In this document: one piece after another, positions 37,561-51,194 of the stretch
Numbering within the stretch: the first letter of the stretch is position 1
Layout: each line of letters opens with the position of its first letter
Source: Sinonovacula constricta
Lineage: Eukaryota > Mollusca > Bivalvia > Cardiida > Solecurtidae
Direction: 5' to 3'
Assembly: GCA_007844125.1 (NCBI GenBank)
Contig: CM017558.1
Span: 30,881,257-30,945,256 of the forward strand
Length of the DNA stretch: 64,000 bases
Notes under the pieces: generated by a model
What the model saw: the letters and a program-made list of their open reading frames with translations, nothing else
Databases searched by the model: none
Told to the model about the DNA's origin: nothing
Translations under genes and position numbers: made by a program

Positions 37561-38407
37561 CGTTGCGATTTATTTAATAAAAAGCAAATAATATCCCTTG
37601 CACGGAATTGATTTAAGATTTAAACGTATCGTTAAGTGAAGAAAGAGTATAGAACAAAGTTTTGTTATAAAGTACATTTTTAAGATACATAAGCTGTAAG
37701 TGATAAAATACTTTAACGGCACTGCTGCTACATTTAATTCACATACACGTGTTCTTGGTCACTGTCATTCCCTGAAAAGACATAGAAATAGTACAAAATA
37801 ATGATATGTTACGGTATCAATACGTCTTTAAACGAAATAAGTTCATGTGTCGAATCAACCGCATGTAGTAGGCAAATTTTAAGCCATTTTTGTCCCCGTT
37901 AATGAAGAACATTTATTTATGTTATGTTAAATCAGTTGTACCATTTTGGCGTCCTTGATCCCGACAGGTATCATAGGCTGGTTCATAAATTGGTCCACTA
38001 TACGTCATTGCCAATGGTTCCCCGTATAAATGTGGCCTTTAAGAAAATATGTCGATATGTATAAATTGATAAATACTGGACGACATTACTGCTTTGAAAC
38101 TCATTATATATTTTTCAAATACTATTTGATATCCCAGCATTCAGTATTTAAAATAAGAAGAAATGGAAAACTAGAGCAGTCAATCACTTTCTTCATATTT
38201 AAGAAAAATATTGCTATGATAGGAAGACATTTTATTGTATAATATTTCAAATAAGCTTGTAATTGTTAGCTGTTCATCCTCCATTGCAAGAACAGTTTGT
38301 ATTGTAAATATTTCTTGCCTTTTCTCTATCTTTGGAGAACACTTGACGGAGCCTGCAGACATGTATATTATTTATATAAATTAAACAAGACAAATAAACA
38401 AAACCCT

Positions 38408-38675
<268 letters not shown>

Positions 38676-40993
38676 AACGTATTTACATGTCTGATACTCT
38701 AAATAATATATAAATATATGCCTCAGTATTACGTAGGTTAAAAATGACGTGATGAACGCAGTCAAAATAATACAAACGAATACAAATATGTGATACCGTA
38801 CATGATTTTAAGATCTCTGCACGATTTACAGCACAGATTCGTGTATTGTAGACCTGATTTGAGATGAAAACTTGCATTTACCTGTAGAGTCTATTTTTTT
38901 TTTCAAAGTATTGTTAATAAAGCCACTAATTACTTAACTGTGTTATTTCTGAATAGATTACATAACTTTCTACTGTGTTATTTAAATAGATTACATAAAT
39001 TTCTGCACGAGTCTATGGAAACTTAACGATGTAGGAAGACCGAAATCCCTATCAATAGGTAAATTAGTACAGTTCCTATAAGTATTACCACAGATATTTA
39101 AATCGAAACTACGTCTAGACAAAACTCCCGATGTATGAACACTGTCACCTTCAAGTTTCTTTTCCAATCGAGTACTTAAAGTGCTAAAGATGGTGAAAAA
39201 GTTGTCAAATTTGATGTTTCTGTTTTCATTCAGAGACGATTAGCATAGACTGTAGTACCATTAGCAATTAATTAACGTATTTGTTGATGTGACGTTATTA
39301 TTTAATTAAACGTGCGTCAAAACCTTTTCTGGTGAAAATCATTTTTTTACTGATTAGCACGACATAACTTTCAATTGTCAGTAATTTAATGATAAATGGT
39401 ATAAATATATAATAATATTGTATAGGTATCAATGTTCAAAGAAGAAACATCAAAATTCTGCTTTACATTTGAAAATTGCGAAATATTTTGTTTTGTCTGT
39501 CCGAAATACCACAAGGTAGATGACGCTGTTTTCCACCAACACAAACATTAGAAACATTAAAATAATTCTGGAAAAAAGCCAATGTGCTTCAATTGAAATA
39601 CGAACTGGGGCCAAATCATGGGCCGTTCATTAAAATGTCACAGAATGAAAAGTCAATTTACAAAATACGAACAAAAAGGCAAAATTTTATTCTGAAGGAA
39701 TTTTAACTGACAGAGTAATTAAAGTTTTGAAAATGTCTGTGTGTTAGAAACTCCACTAATTTGCGGATTGTTGAGCAACCGTTAGACTGTGGTCTAGATA
39801 AAAGAGAGTTAAAAACCTAAACTGCACACAATTCCATAAGGTAATTATAAAATGAAACGCGCAGCATTCCTATCCTATTTATTGCCTTCAGTTACAATTC
39901 AATTGATTATATCGACAATAATAAAGAGATAATGAGAATTGCGAAACAATTATACATTTAATAATATTCAGCAACGACCAATATGCTACTTGAGCAAATC
40001 AATAACATACATGTATGTATTATATCACAACACACATATGGGCCTTTATGACGACCTATTTGTGACCTATTTGTGGGGCGCACCGACACCCTTAAGTCGT
40101 GGGCTTTCTTGGTCCGGGCCGTTTTGGATCGGGCTGTTTTAAAGTTTGAGCCTTTATGACCCGACACCCATACAACTTATTATCGGTGAAGTATCACAAA
40201 TAATCTGCAACAGTCAACTTTAGACGAAATCTCTCAAGATTATGCTGATACCACTTTAGATTTCAGGAACATTAAACTACACCATCCTTCTAATTCCCTA
40301 TTGTTTATCTTTCTAGTATTTATAGTTTAGCAGAAAAAGTAGTAACAAACAACACACACACTTGGGAAATCTCAAACAGTGCTGTTCTACTCAAGCCATG
40401 AACAAGAAAAAGGTTGAAATTATGTACTTATGCAATCAACAATTCCTTAAAATTAGAGCAAAATACTACTACTAGTACTGTTGTAATGTAATATTAGCAT
40501 ATTAATTAGTTTTCAGTTAAATAATAATTGGTAAGTTAAAGACATCGTTCCGTGTAAATAAACTAAGTGCAAGTTAACTTAAAGCAGGACAATGAATGAC
40601 ATGAATAATAACCCAAATGATACAATATACATTTTGTGTACCGGGAAACTAGTAAATTAGTAATAAAGAGGCACGATTCAGGACCGTGATTGATGTATAC
40701 GTCAAAATATAGGCGAGGAGCGTGAGTTGTGCACTTCAGGAATGACACGATCGTCAACAATATATGCGAGCTCAGTTCGGATAAGCAACTAGTTTTGAGA
40801 CTATATATGGTAGGATTTCAGAATGAGAGGAGGGGAGGAATTGAGATGAGCTAGGGACAGGAGAGTGGATTTGAACAAGTTAGAGAGTGTTATTCACGCC
40901 TCACTGTTGTTAGATTGTAAAATGTAACTTTCATTGATAAAATGGTAATCATAGGATGATGTTGCATTCTAACATGAAGCCCCGTTACGCCAC

Positions 40994-41010
40994 ACTACTA
41001 CTTCTACTAT

Positions 41011-41049
<39 letters not shown>

Positions 41050-41050
41050 A

Positions 41051-41089
<39 letters not shown>

Positions 41090-41134
41090 AATAATAATAA
41101 TAATAATAATAACAATAATAATAATAATAATAAT

Positions 41135-41182
<48 letters not shown>
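40994..41182. repeat. (ACT)n/(GCT)n/(AAT)n trinucleotide array
   Basis: A run of ACT units changes to GCT (TGC) units and then to about 25 AAT units with interruptions. All trinucleotide frames are open and give polyLeu/polyIle, which is not a protein signal. Confidence 0.95.
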
Positions 41183-41183
<1 letters not shown>

Positions 41184-41298
41184 TATGAAGAAGATTAAGA
41201 ATATGGTGAATATGAAGAATAAATAGAACCAGTACAGTCTGTTCGAACTTAGAAATAGTGCCCTCTTCTCTATTTCTTCTCAGTTAAAACGTAGAACA

Positions 41299-41558
41299 TT
41301 ACCGTTGTTTTATTTTCCAGAGTACAGCAACAATCACCGCAGCAACAAGTAATACTATGATTACGCCCATCTCAGCACCGACAAGTACGGCGTTGACAGT
41401 GTACATGGCATCGATGTTAAATATCTTACACATACTGCCGACGTATCCGTCATAGCAACCAGAAGGACATTCTCCGGTGACAGGGTCACACGACCCGTTC
41501 TTACAAGGCCCACATGGAGTGCAGTCAGATCCAAAAGTGTGCACAGGGCAAATAATCT
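41299..41558 (-). CDS. EGF-like plus transmembrane exon of the EGF receptor-like gene
   Basis: This is the 3'-most recognisable exon of the right-hand receptor gene. After acceptor TGTTTTAG (phase 1) it encodes an EGF-like unit: CPVHTFGSDC, CGPCKNGSC, VTGECPSGC and GYVGSMCK. A juxtamembrane linker follows, then a hydrophobic span (AVLVGAEMGVIIVLLVAAVI) and the stop-transfer end LWKIKQR. The frame reaches TAA immediately after this. However GTAATG overlaps the stop, so the real transcript may instead splice to exons encoding a longer cytoplasmic region. No such exon was recognised further left. The type I topology (EGF outside) is inferred. Confidence 0.82.
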
Positions 41559-43678
41559 CTAAAACACCAACATACCCGCAATTATAGAGGTGTTTTATTT
41601 CATTATTGGTATATATACAGGTCTGCGTTTAAGATTTAATATGAAGAAAAACATCAATAATTAGTAATGATTGAAAAAGAATGATACAGAATCGCTAAAA
41701 ATGGCGTTCTGATATTTTGGTCAATGTTTTATGTATTGTTTGTTGCAGCGATTAAAGTTGGAAATGCAAGTGTATGATCGTGTACCATATTTATCACTTT
41801 TGGCATCAGATCATCTTTTTAACAGACACTGTGATATTAATTCGTTCAAACAGAGGGTTTGTTCCTAGTACATGATACAATTTATTTAGTCTCATGCCAC
41901 TTGGTGCATGTTTTGACGAGTAAATTTTAAAAGGCTAGCGTGTTCATTGGGTTTGCTTTAATCTGACTTTGCTTTAATCTGGTATAATCCAGGTGTCACT
42001 CAAAATGTATATCGTAAGTTTTAAATTCCAAAAACCAAGCAGAATGTAAAGACTCTCAATTACATAGAATCTACAAAGAATGAAGCTTAACATTAAAAAG
42101 TGGCCATTACAGGCCTATGCTACCTCCATTACACATATGTATTTCTACGCGCTCTTTTTCATAAGTTCAACGTTCTATCATAGGAATGTCGTGCAGGAAA
42201 AAGGGATAGTCTGGAAAATGTTAGGGCCCGTGGCATACTTATCAGTCTAATACTCAACATAATAATCATAACCATGCATGTAATCATCTGACAACTGACA
42301 ATTCGCCAACAACAGATCCGCCCGCATACGTCGTGATCACTATCGTCACAAGTAACGCATGCTGTAATGTCAAAACTGAGCCGTGCCTTCTTTCCCTAAA
42401 CACAGACGTTTACGTCAAATAAGGCCTAAACATCTTCTGTTCGGGTCACTCGAGCCTACCTAAAATATGCCCGACCCTACCGTGTTTGCGGTCTGTAAAA
42501 AAAGTTCCCACGTCGTATTGTAGAGTTAAAGTAATGAAAATTGCATGTTTGTTTACTTCAGCCATTGTTGACCTACTTAGGAAATATTGACTTCCGGCAA
42601 TACTGCGGTATAAGTTAAGAAATTATCAGAGGTTTCAATGTCAAAATCTAACGACCCTCAAGGCCAGTTTATACGACGTTCCAGTTCTTCCAATGTGTTC
42701 ATAATAATTGTTCTATACTACCAGGAACACATAGGCGCAATATTAAAGATTGAGCTTGCATTGACTAGCTAATGGTTAATATGGTTATGCATTACACAAC
42801 TATGCATTCCAACTTTTAAATTGTAACTTGTCAATCAATGAAGGGGTCGTAGGTTTGAGGAGCCAGTACGATTTATATATATTTTATTAGAAAATATAAC
42901 AAAGAACTGTCGTTACTAACAGTCATGTTAAATTTTCGATCGATTCTGCTCGCACCCATTATATAATCTTTGACTTTAGTATATATATTAAAGAGAAAAA
43001 GTATCCAAACCTAATAACATTGACTCCTTACATGATACAATTCTAAATTCCTTTCTAAATTAAAAATAAGCCACAATGAAGTTCGAAGACAGTATTTTTT
43101 ATGCAAAATTACCAACTTGTCAATAGCACAATGGTTTCACAGGTACATATACCCAGTGCACCAGTATAAAGCTGCTCTTTCTACTGGCGTTATACATAGT
43201 GTTTCTCTCAAAAACTGTTCCACAAGCAAGCCACCACTTAAAAGTTAACGTCTCGAACTGTGAAATTCCTTAGTAAGAGTAAGTTCTCCTGTCTTACCTA
43301 GGTAACACAGACTGTCTTTCAATCCAACTTAACGAGTGTATCTTACCAATGACTAAAGCAAACACAAAGAAAGAAAAGAAAGTGGTTATAATTGATTGCT
43401 TTTTTACAAATATATTCCACCGTTTAAAACTTACAAACATACGACACTATATGCTTGAATAATAACCACATCTGAATTCACAAGAATACAGTCGCCAATC
43501 CGTCGATTTTTTCATGTGTACCGCTTTTCCGTCTAGTCACAACCACAACTAACATGAAGGGTAATTGTATCACAATAAAGTTACCTTTGCTGCATGAGTT
43601 GTTATTAAATCAAACATTAGAACCGCTCGACATTTCTGAAAGCAAAAATATGCTAGAACAAATCAAATATATCCTTAC
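41559..43678. other. Intron of the EGF receptor-like gene
   Basis: No exon is visible. From about 42886 rightwards the sequence belongs to duplication copy A. Confidence 0.45.
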
Positions 43679-43819
43679 GTTCGTCACATTTCTCGCCTTG
43701 CCACCCCGATTCACAGTCGTTTTCACATCGGCCGTCAGATGGGTAACATACACGAGAGGGGGAACAGTGTTCGCTACACACTTGAGAACAGTTGGGTCCA
43801 TACAATCCTAATACACACC
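43679..43819 (-). CDS. EGF-like exon, copy A1
   Basis: This is a 141-bp phase 1-1 exon with acceptor ACAACAG and consensus donor GTAAGG. It encodes one complete EGF-like (MEGF/laminin-type) unit: CVLGLYGPNC, QVCSEHCSPSRVC, PSDGRCENDC and GWQGEKCDE. Its near-identical twin is 46811-46951, which differs at a few residues (VLGL/VVGV, END/ENG). Such units form the stalk of scavenger-type or adhesion receptors. Confidence 0.88.
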
Positions 43820-44112
43820 CTGTTGTATATGCAGATAAAAGAAAAGAAAATCTTCAATTAATGAGTTTGCACATGTTATGTCCTTTCTGATAGATACTAT
43901 TAACAAAATAAGCTTAATAAAATGTGATTTATTTATTATAATTGGATTTTGCAGAATAATAATCTCGTTGAACATAAGCAATTGTCATCCGTAATTGAAT
44001 CGCTGTATGATTAGTGAAAACAAACTTTAATTAAAATCTAGGATTTGAAACTCACATCAACATATTTTGTGAGGCTCTCTTTTAATAACTAGATAAATAT
44101 GTAAATAAATAC

Positions 44113-44253
44113 CCGTGTTACACCTGTAGCCCATCCAGCCAGCAGCACATCCCAGAGGACAATAACCAGTCACCTTGTCACAGACACCGTTTTCCACACA
44201 ATTATTGCTACAATGTTCAGAACAGTTCTCGCCAAATGTTTCAACAGGACACT
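44113..44253 (-). CDS. EGF-like exon without a partner in copy B
   Basis: A 141-bp phase 1-1 exon, with acceptor ATTTTACAG and donor GTATTT. It encodes CPVETFGENC, EHCSNNCVENGVC, KVTGYCPLGC and GWMGYRCN. It lies between the A1 and A2 exons. The matching segment is absent from copy B, either deleted there or gained in A. The domain is related to A2 but clearly diverged. Confidence 0.85.
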
Positions 44254-45041
44254 CTGTAAAATATAAGTTTAAAACCTTTTCTTTTTGTCACAGAGATTGA
44301 CAAAACTATATCTTTTATAATTGTGCTTTAGGATAAAGACACTATTAGTTCTTATGAAATGTCTGATTACTGTAATAATTTTAATTATAGACAGAAATGC
44401 TTTCATGTTTAGTTACCTTTAAAACTTTCAATGAACAGTATAAGCAGCTCTTAAAAAATGTATTCCTTTTTATATGTCTAACTTCATGCCATTTATATTT
44501 ATGAGTTCGTAGTTGTCTTTCATTGCTCACCTTTCTTTTTGGAGATAATAGGATAAAGTTGGTGATTTTATACAAAAAATCTCACATTCACCAGCTAGAT
44601 CTTTGCAAGTTGGAAGATATTTAAATACCATATGAGAACTGCCAAATGTATTACAACTAGCATTAAACACAGAAAAACACAAAACAAACAAACAGGCAAG
44701 TTCAATGTAAAAGTAAAAATGTTAAATAACACTGAGTTAGTTTATTTCACAAATAGAAAAGGTAAAAGCATACGCTCAGTTCGTCCGCAAAAGGACAAAC
44801 TATAAGAAGGTTTATTATGGTCTTGTTCAATGTTTGATGAACTAGTCTTCATACTGAACTGATGAGGTACACTCTAATGCAGGGTCTCAAAATTCCGAAC
44901 ATTTGGAAACAGATATAGAGAAATGTATTAACAGGTTGCCCTGAGTCAGTTGTGGAAATGTATTAATCCATTGAATTTTGCCAAACGTGGCAACAAACAA
45001 AGTTGTAATGATGACACAACAGCTATCTAAAGTTATCTTAC

Positions 45042-45182
45042 CTTCATCACATTTATCCCCCATCCATCCAGCAGCACATCCCCGTGGACAGCGTCCTTCT
45101 ACCTTGTCACAGACATCATTGTCTACACAGTGACTGCTACATATTTCTTGACACCCAGAGCCATAATACCCAATGCTACACT
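45042..45182 (-). CDS. EGF-like exon, copy A2
   Basis: A 141-bp phase 1-1 exon with acceptor AATTACAG and donor GTAAGAT. It encodes CSIGYYGSGC, EICSSHCVDNDVC, KVEGRCPRGC and GWMGDKCDE. The twin exon at 47411-47551 is identical except for the last residue (E against A). The near-complete conservation shows that the duplication is young or that gene conversion is active. Confidence 0.88.
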
Positions 45183-45343
45183 CTGTAATTGGTCAGTTGT
45201 AGTAATTCATAACTACATGATAGTTAAATGATATTGACATTATTAAAATACATTTGTATATGTCAATATAGTAAGGAATTGCGATACTAATTGCCGATAC
45301 AACGGTCGGACCATTCGATACATACATGTTAAGTGAAGGATCA

Positions 45344-45546
<203 letters not shown>

Positions 45547-45549
45547 AAA

Positions 45550-45966
45550 CATATGATATGACATATTTAACTTATTCACTTAGAAAATATAATTTAACTT
45601 ATGAATTTTATTACAAGGGCCGTAGAAATCACGAATTGACTACAAACTCAAACACATTGTTAATCCACCTTCAGAACACCCCTTACTATGGCACTTAGGC
45701 AAACACAGCGATCGCGATTGATAGTATGTTTAACATCCGGTAATGTGTAAACAAAACGGCCATTATAGTTCACGATTGCGATAAAATATGGAAGAGAAAC
45801 TGATAAAAACTGATAACAACGTACTTGCCTCCGAAACGGCTGACACGGTGTTTTAACCGAATACTGTATACCGGTATTTGTACCGATACGAGAACGGGAA
45901 CTCAGCCCTAATGCATTGGGCGATCAATCGTCTTAAAACAACTATATAGTCAATTATAACAAAAAC
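45550..45966. repeat. ~400-bp block shared with 61110-61528
   Basis: Shared landmarks are AAGGGCCGTAG.AATCACGA, TGTTAATCCACCTTC, AACTTCCGGTAATGTGTAAA-type words, CCTCCGAAACGGCTGACACG and GCATTGGGCGATCAATCGTC. Both copies begin next to an AT microsatellite. This is the right end of the duplicated unit. Confidence 0.88.
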
Positions 45967-46810
45967 CTACAAGGGCCCATGGACGACCCTCAAGGCCAAT
46001 TATAAATATATATTAAAAAATATAACAAAGAACTTTCGTTACTAACAGTCATGTTTAATTTTCGATCCATCCTGCTCGCACCCATTAGGATAATCTTTGA
46101 CTTTAGTATATATATTAAAGAGAAAAAGTATCCAAACCTAATAACATTGTCTCCTTACATGATACAATTCTAAATTCCTTTCTAAATAAAAACATAAGCC
46201 ACAATGAAGTTCGAAGACAGTATTATTTATGCAAAATTACCAACTTGTCAATAGCACAATGGTTTAACAAGTGCGTATACCCAGTATGCACCAGTATTAA
46301 GCAGCTCTTTCTACTGGCGTTAAACACAGTGTTTCTCTCAAAAACTGTTCCACAAGCAAGCCACCACTTAAAAGTTAACGTCTCGAACTGTGAAATTCCT
46401 TAGTAAGAGTAAGTTCTCATGTCTTACCTAGGTAACAAAGACTGTCTTTCAATCCAACTTAACGAGTGTACCTTACCAATGACCAAAGCAAACATAAAGA
46501 AAGAAAAGAAAGTGGTTATAATTGATTGCTTTTTTTTACAAATACATTCCACCAGTTAAAACTTACAAGCATACGACACTATATGATTGAATTATAACCA
46601 CATCCGAATTCACAAGAATACAGTCGCCAATCCGTCGATTTTTTCATGTGTACCGCGTTTCCGTCTAGTCACAACCACAAATAACATAAAGGGTAATTGT
46701 ATCACAATAAAGTTACCGTTGCTGCACGAGTTGTTATTAAATCAAACATTAGAACCGCTCGACATTTCTGAATGAAAAAATATGCTAGAGCAAATCAAGA
46801 ATTGTCTTAC

Positions 46811-46951
46811 GTTCGTCACATTTCTCGCCTTGCCATCCCGATTCACAGCCGTTTTCACATCGGCCGTCAGATGGGTAACATACACGAGAGGGGGAACAGT
46901 GTTCGCTACACACTTGAGAACAGTTGGGTCCATACACTCCTACTACACACC
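46811..46951 (-). CDS. EGF-like exon, copy B1
   Basis: This is the duplicate of the 43679-43819 exon: 141 bp, phase 1-1, acceptor GCAACAG and donor GTAAGAC. It encodes CVVGVYGPNC, then the same central cysteine pattern, PSDGRCENGC and GWQGEKCDE. It is intact and keeps all cysteines, so both copies can be used in one transcript and add a unit to the EGF stalk. Confidence 0.87.
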
Positions 46952-47410
46952 CTGTTGCATATGCAGATAAAAGAAAAGAAAATCTTCAATTAATGAGATT
47001 GCACATGTCATGTCCTTTCTGATAGATAATATTTAAATAATAAGCTTAATAAAATGTGATTTATTTATTATGAATAAGATTTTACAGAATAATAATCTCG
47101 TTGAGTTAGTATATTACACAAATAGAAAAAGTAAAAGCATAGGCTCAATTCGTCCGCAAAGGGACGAACTATAAGAAGGTTTATTATGGTCTTGTTCAAT
47201 GTTTGATGAACTAGTCTTCATACTGAACTGATGAGGTACACTCTAATGCACGGTCTCAAAATTTCGAACATTTGGAAACAGATATAGAGAAATGTATTAA
47301 CAGGTTGCGCTGAGTCTGTTGTGGAAAAGTATTAATCCATTGAATTTTGCCTAACTTGGCCACAAACAAAGTTGTAATGATAACACAACAGCTGTCTAAA
47401 GTTATCTTAC

Positions 47411-47551
47411 CTGCATCACATTTATCCCCCATCCATCCAGCAGCACATCCCCGTGGACAGCGTCCTTCTACCTTGTCACAGACATCATTGTCTACACAGT
47501 GACTGCTACATATTTCTTGACACCCAGAGCCATAATACCCAATGCTACACT
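47411..47551 (-). CDS. EGF-like exon, copy B2
   Basis: This is the duplicate of the 45042-45182 exon: 141 bp, phase 1-1, acceptor AATTACAG and donor GTAAGAT. It encodes CSIGYYGSGC through GWMGDKCDA. The next upstream exon recognised on this strand is at 61704-61832, more than 14 kb away across the inserted segment with the SET-like gene. Confidence 0.87.
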
Positions 47552-47715
47552 CTGTAATTGGTCAGTTGTAGTAATTCATAACTACATGATAGTTATATGT
47601 TATCGACATTATTAAAATACATTTGTATATGTCAATGCAGTTTGAAATTGCAATACTTATTGTCGATACAACGGTCAAACCATTCCATACATACATGTTA
47701 GGTGTAAGATCACAA

Positions 47716-47717
<2 letters not shown>

Positions 47718-47750
<33 letters not shown>

Positions 47751-47756
47751 TATATA
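47718..47756. repeat. (TA)n microsatellite at the left break of the insert
   Basis: Short TA tract where copy B similarity ends. Confidence 0.9.
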
Positions 47757-50043
47757 ACACTGCTTGAGGCATTAGGGGACACCTCCTTAAAACATGCATT
47801 AAGGGGACAATTTACAGAATTGATTATTCAAGGATCTGATGACATATGTATAGCCTTCAAAGCGCAAAGAATGTTCCCTGAATTAAATTTTCTAATACTC
47901 CTTATAAATAAAAATATACAAAAATAAATTGTCCCCCCTAATATTTGCTTAGTACATTATATACTTAAAGGGGACCAGAAGATATACAAAATATATCACA
48001 TACATTACGGTGACCGATGCACGTTTCAGGAATTAGGGAGACATTACACAAGATGTTTTTTATGGCATTTTTAATAACAAGACTTCTTATAGAAACAACA
48101 TTCTTGATTATTCGAGTACAACATAAATGGCACAATGTGTTGATATAAAAAAATGTAATGTGACCATTTTAATAGTTCAGAAAATTTAACTTTAAATAAT
48201 CTAGAAAACGTAAGAAACGAAAGGGTTCCAAAGTGGCATATTACAGTGTATAAAACAACACAAAGAATAACAATCTTTAAATAAGCACTGTTATATAAAT
48301 ACATACAACATGTAGTCATTTTATTGTGCACATGTTGAAAATAATCTGCTGATGTACAACCATGACGAGGTGATATTTATATGGTATACATCGTATCAAA
48401 GCGTGTGAAATTGAGTTATATATTTGTGTACTAGTTAGCCATCCTTGTACCAAAAGCAAACACACTAGATGTTACTGTAGTATGTCTGCAGAAGGTACCA
48501 AGGGCTGATGCTTTATGGCGTATTTGCACAGAGTTGTTATATCTACATGTAATAGGCTGCAAAAGTGGAAAGGCCATCCTCGTGCCCAATGAAGATGTAT
48601 TAGCTCTGAGGGTAGAAAAATATGGGCACAGCAGAAAATCCTGACTGAATTGATGCCAACGGATGGATCCTCGATGGGTCCCCTAAAAACAGGATTTCCA
48701 AAGAAATCAATACCATGAAACACGTCCGGGTACTGGGAATGACTATGATGACCCAGAGGGTAGATATCTTTTTAAAGAGAAGGGTTGATAGCGATATATA
48801 CAACATGGATCAATTAGATTAATCGCAAAACATGGACAAACATGTCCTGTAGCTAGGTTTTGAATGTGAAGAAAGTTATGAGGTGAGAAAGATGGCCATG
48901 GCTCAGAGGGAAGGTATCACATTACAGGAGGACAAGTTGGTTTGGAAAATACAAGGATGTGAAACTTCTCGCCGGGAGGTATTAAACAAGAAGCAACTCA
49001 AGGCTATGGCGTCACTAACTATTCGCGGTTAAGGAAGTAACTGTTGGTTGAGAAGGTAAAACAAAGCCTTGAGGAAGGATGCGATTAAGGTACATGATGC
49101 TGAAAAAAATGTTTGACTCAAATTTCTAAGTTTTAAAGTACATGCGACTGACTTTTAACCTACTGATCCCAAATCAACGTGCAGAAATTGGCCACAAATT
49201 GTGTACACGCGTCATTAGCTTCTATGAAGTACATGACACATCGTCTCATGATGATACATATAAATGCCAAATATATAAGACCAAGGTCAAAGGAAATCTA
49301 GAAAAACTGTGAGCCTAGAAAAACTGTGAGCCTGAAGCTCACAAATAAATACCCCCATCCCCCAAAATAAATATTTCATTGATCCACGTCCATGGATAGG
49401 TATAAAAAAATCCCAAAATTCGGGAAAAAAATAGGAGGTGCACATCTGCATAATATAAGAAAGACTGAAAATATGAAGAAAATTAATCAAGGGGAATAAG
49501 AAGAACAAGAAAAACACACACTAAAACAATATGTCTTTCCATTCTGGGAAGGGAAGACATAATTTTAATGAATTTAAAATAATGCACATGCTTGCATGTA
49601 TAAAACAATAATGAAAAATGTATATACATTTAGTTTTTATACATTTAAAAATTCATCTGATATATAAGTTTGAATAACATTTTCGAGATGTAAAAAATAT
49701 TTGTCTTTTTTATTTATTACTATTTGAAATGCCAGAAACAAATCACAATAAAAATACACATTTAAAATATTTGTCATACATTTCAATAATATAAATTTGC
49801 AATGAAGGTTCTTTAATTTGCTCTTATATATGGACAACAATGGGGATACCTTTATATTACTTAAAGCTGCATATATAGAAAGTGAAAAAATAATTCAATA
49901 GACGTAAGGTTAGCTCTAGCCGATTTAAATAATATATATATATATATATTTCAAACTTATAAAGAAAATTGGAAAATCGAACTTCAATATTTAGAAAGAA
50001 AATTTTATCATTACAGCAAATTAAAAAAAATATTATAATAACC

Positions 50044-50071
50044 CTGATGAAGACCCTAGTTAGGTCGAAAC
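50044..50071 (+). other. Hammerhead-ribozyme-like core motif
   Basis: CTGATGA is followed by a stem GACC/GGTC with a 7-nt loop and then GAAAC, the order of hammerhead core elements. One unpaired A precedes the stem, and no matching stem I or III was found. It may instead be a conserved motif of a retroelement end. Confidence 0.3.
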
Positions 50072-50269
50072 GTTGATTAATAAAATAGTTTACTATAGCC
50101 GATGTTGGTCGTTAGTTTCACTTACCCACTTCTTTATATGTAATTATATTAATATAAATAAATACTCTTATCAATTTGATCTTAAGTACATAATAATAGT
50201 AATAAGTTGCTTTTTATTTTAATGGGAATAGATTTTACCCCTTTAAATATTCAATACGTTTTATAAATA

Positions 50270-51140
50270 CAGAAAAAGTAGCTGTGGATTGTACATGCAG
50301 AGAAAAGTTTTCATGTTATGATATATATTACGACAAATTTCACTAAAAGGTAAACAGAAAGTAGACGAACGACAGCCCTAAAATCAATAAGCGCTATGTG
50401 CGACCCTATACTGAACCAACATACCACATATCAAATGGCTCTGTCTTTTAGAAACTAAGAAAACTGTTTCGAAAATGTTTTGTTTTAAAGAATGCACTTT
50501 GACAAATTTCAATAAGTCAGTAAATATGAAGTAAATGTGCGACAGCCCTAAAACCAGTAAGTGCAAAATGAGACCCTATACTAAAGCTGCATACCATATA
50601 TCAAACGGCTAGAACTTGTAGTACTTGAGAAAAAAGTTACGAAAATTTTCATTTTATGGTATGTATTATGACAAATTTCACTAAGTTGGTAACAATAGAT
50701 GTGAGACAGCCCTAAAATCAGAAAGCGCAAAAAGACACCCTATTCTGAAGCTGCATACAGCATATTAAGTAGCTGACGGTTGGACATGCATAGAAAAATG
50801 TGACAAAAACTTTCATGAAAAAAACAAGTAGCTGTGGATTGTACTTGGAGAGAACATTTTTCATGTTATTGTGTACATTATGACAAATTTCACTAAGTTG
50901 GTAAACAGGAATAAGAAGTGTGATAGCCCTGAAAACGGTAAGCAGAGCATGGGACCCTATACTGAAACTGCATGTTACAAACCAAGTGTCTCCTACTTGT
51001 CGTTCCTGAGAAAAATGTTACGAAAATGTTCATGTTATGGTATACAAATTTTACGAAGTCAGTAAAGAGGAAGTAGATCTGTGACAGACCTATATGGCTT
51101 CATACCAAATATCAAGTAGCTATACATATAGTTCCTGACA
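50270..51140. repeat. Tandem array, ~160-220-bp unit, about 5 units
   Basis: The unit holds GTAGCTGTGGATTGTAC, TTTTCATGTTATGGTAT, ATGACAAATTTCACTAAGT, GACAGCCCTAAAATC and GACCCTATACTGAAGCTGCA. The GACAGCCCTAAAA word recurs near 50371, 50542, 50705, 50925 and 51084. The repeat resembles arrays common in bivalve genomes (recollection, not checked). Confidence 0.8.
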
Positions 51141-51194
51141 AAAATGTAACAAAACATACTTTAAATTTTGGCCTTATGTTTTTTTCAGAGCCAT

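Larger units (their letters stand above)
46006..47755. repeat. Tandem segmental duplication, copy B (left part)
   Basis: Matches copy A from ~42886 with the middle 760 bp missing, and carries EGF exons at 46811 and 47411. It stops at the AT microsatellite 47718-47756, where unrelated DNA begins. The missing remainder of the unit reappears at 61110-61528. Confidence 0.85.

Noticed and set aside
39960..40180. Possible element with repeated GCCTTTATGAC words at 40043 and 40149
   Set aside because: Words are direct, not inverted, and no end or coding region could be defined.
40956..41198. PolyLeu/polyIle frame resembling a membrane protein
   Set aside because: Entirely made by ACT/GCT/AAT trinucleotide repeats.
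43610..43801. Open frames with Met starts overlapping the EGF exons (also 43554-43811 and 46587-46993)
   Set aside because: They are other frames of the EGF exons; the correct frame has the cysteine pattern and splice sites.
49287..49345. Repeated GAAAAACTGTGAGCCT near 49302-49338 as a possible regulatory element
   Set aside because: A simple two-copy duplication with a short palindrome (GTGAGC/GCTCAC); no further context.
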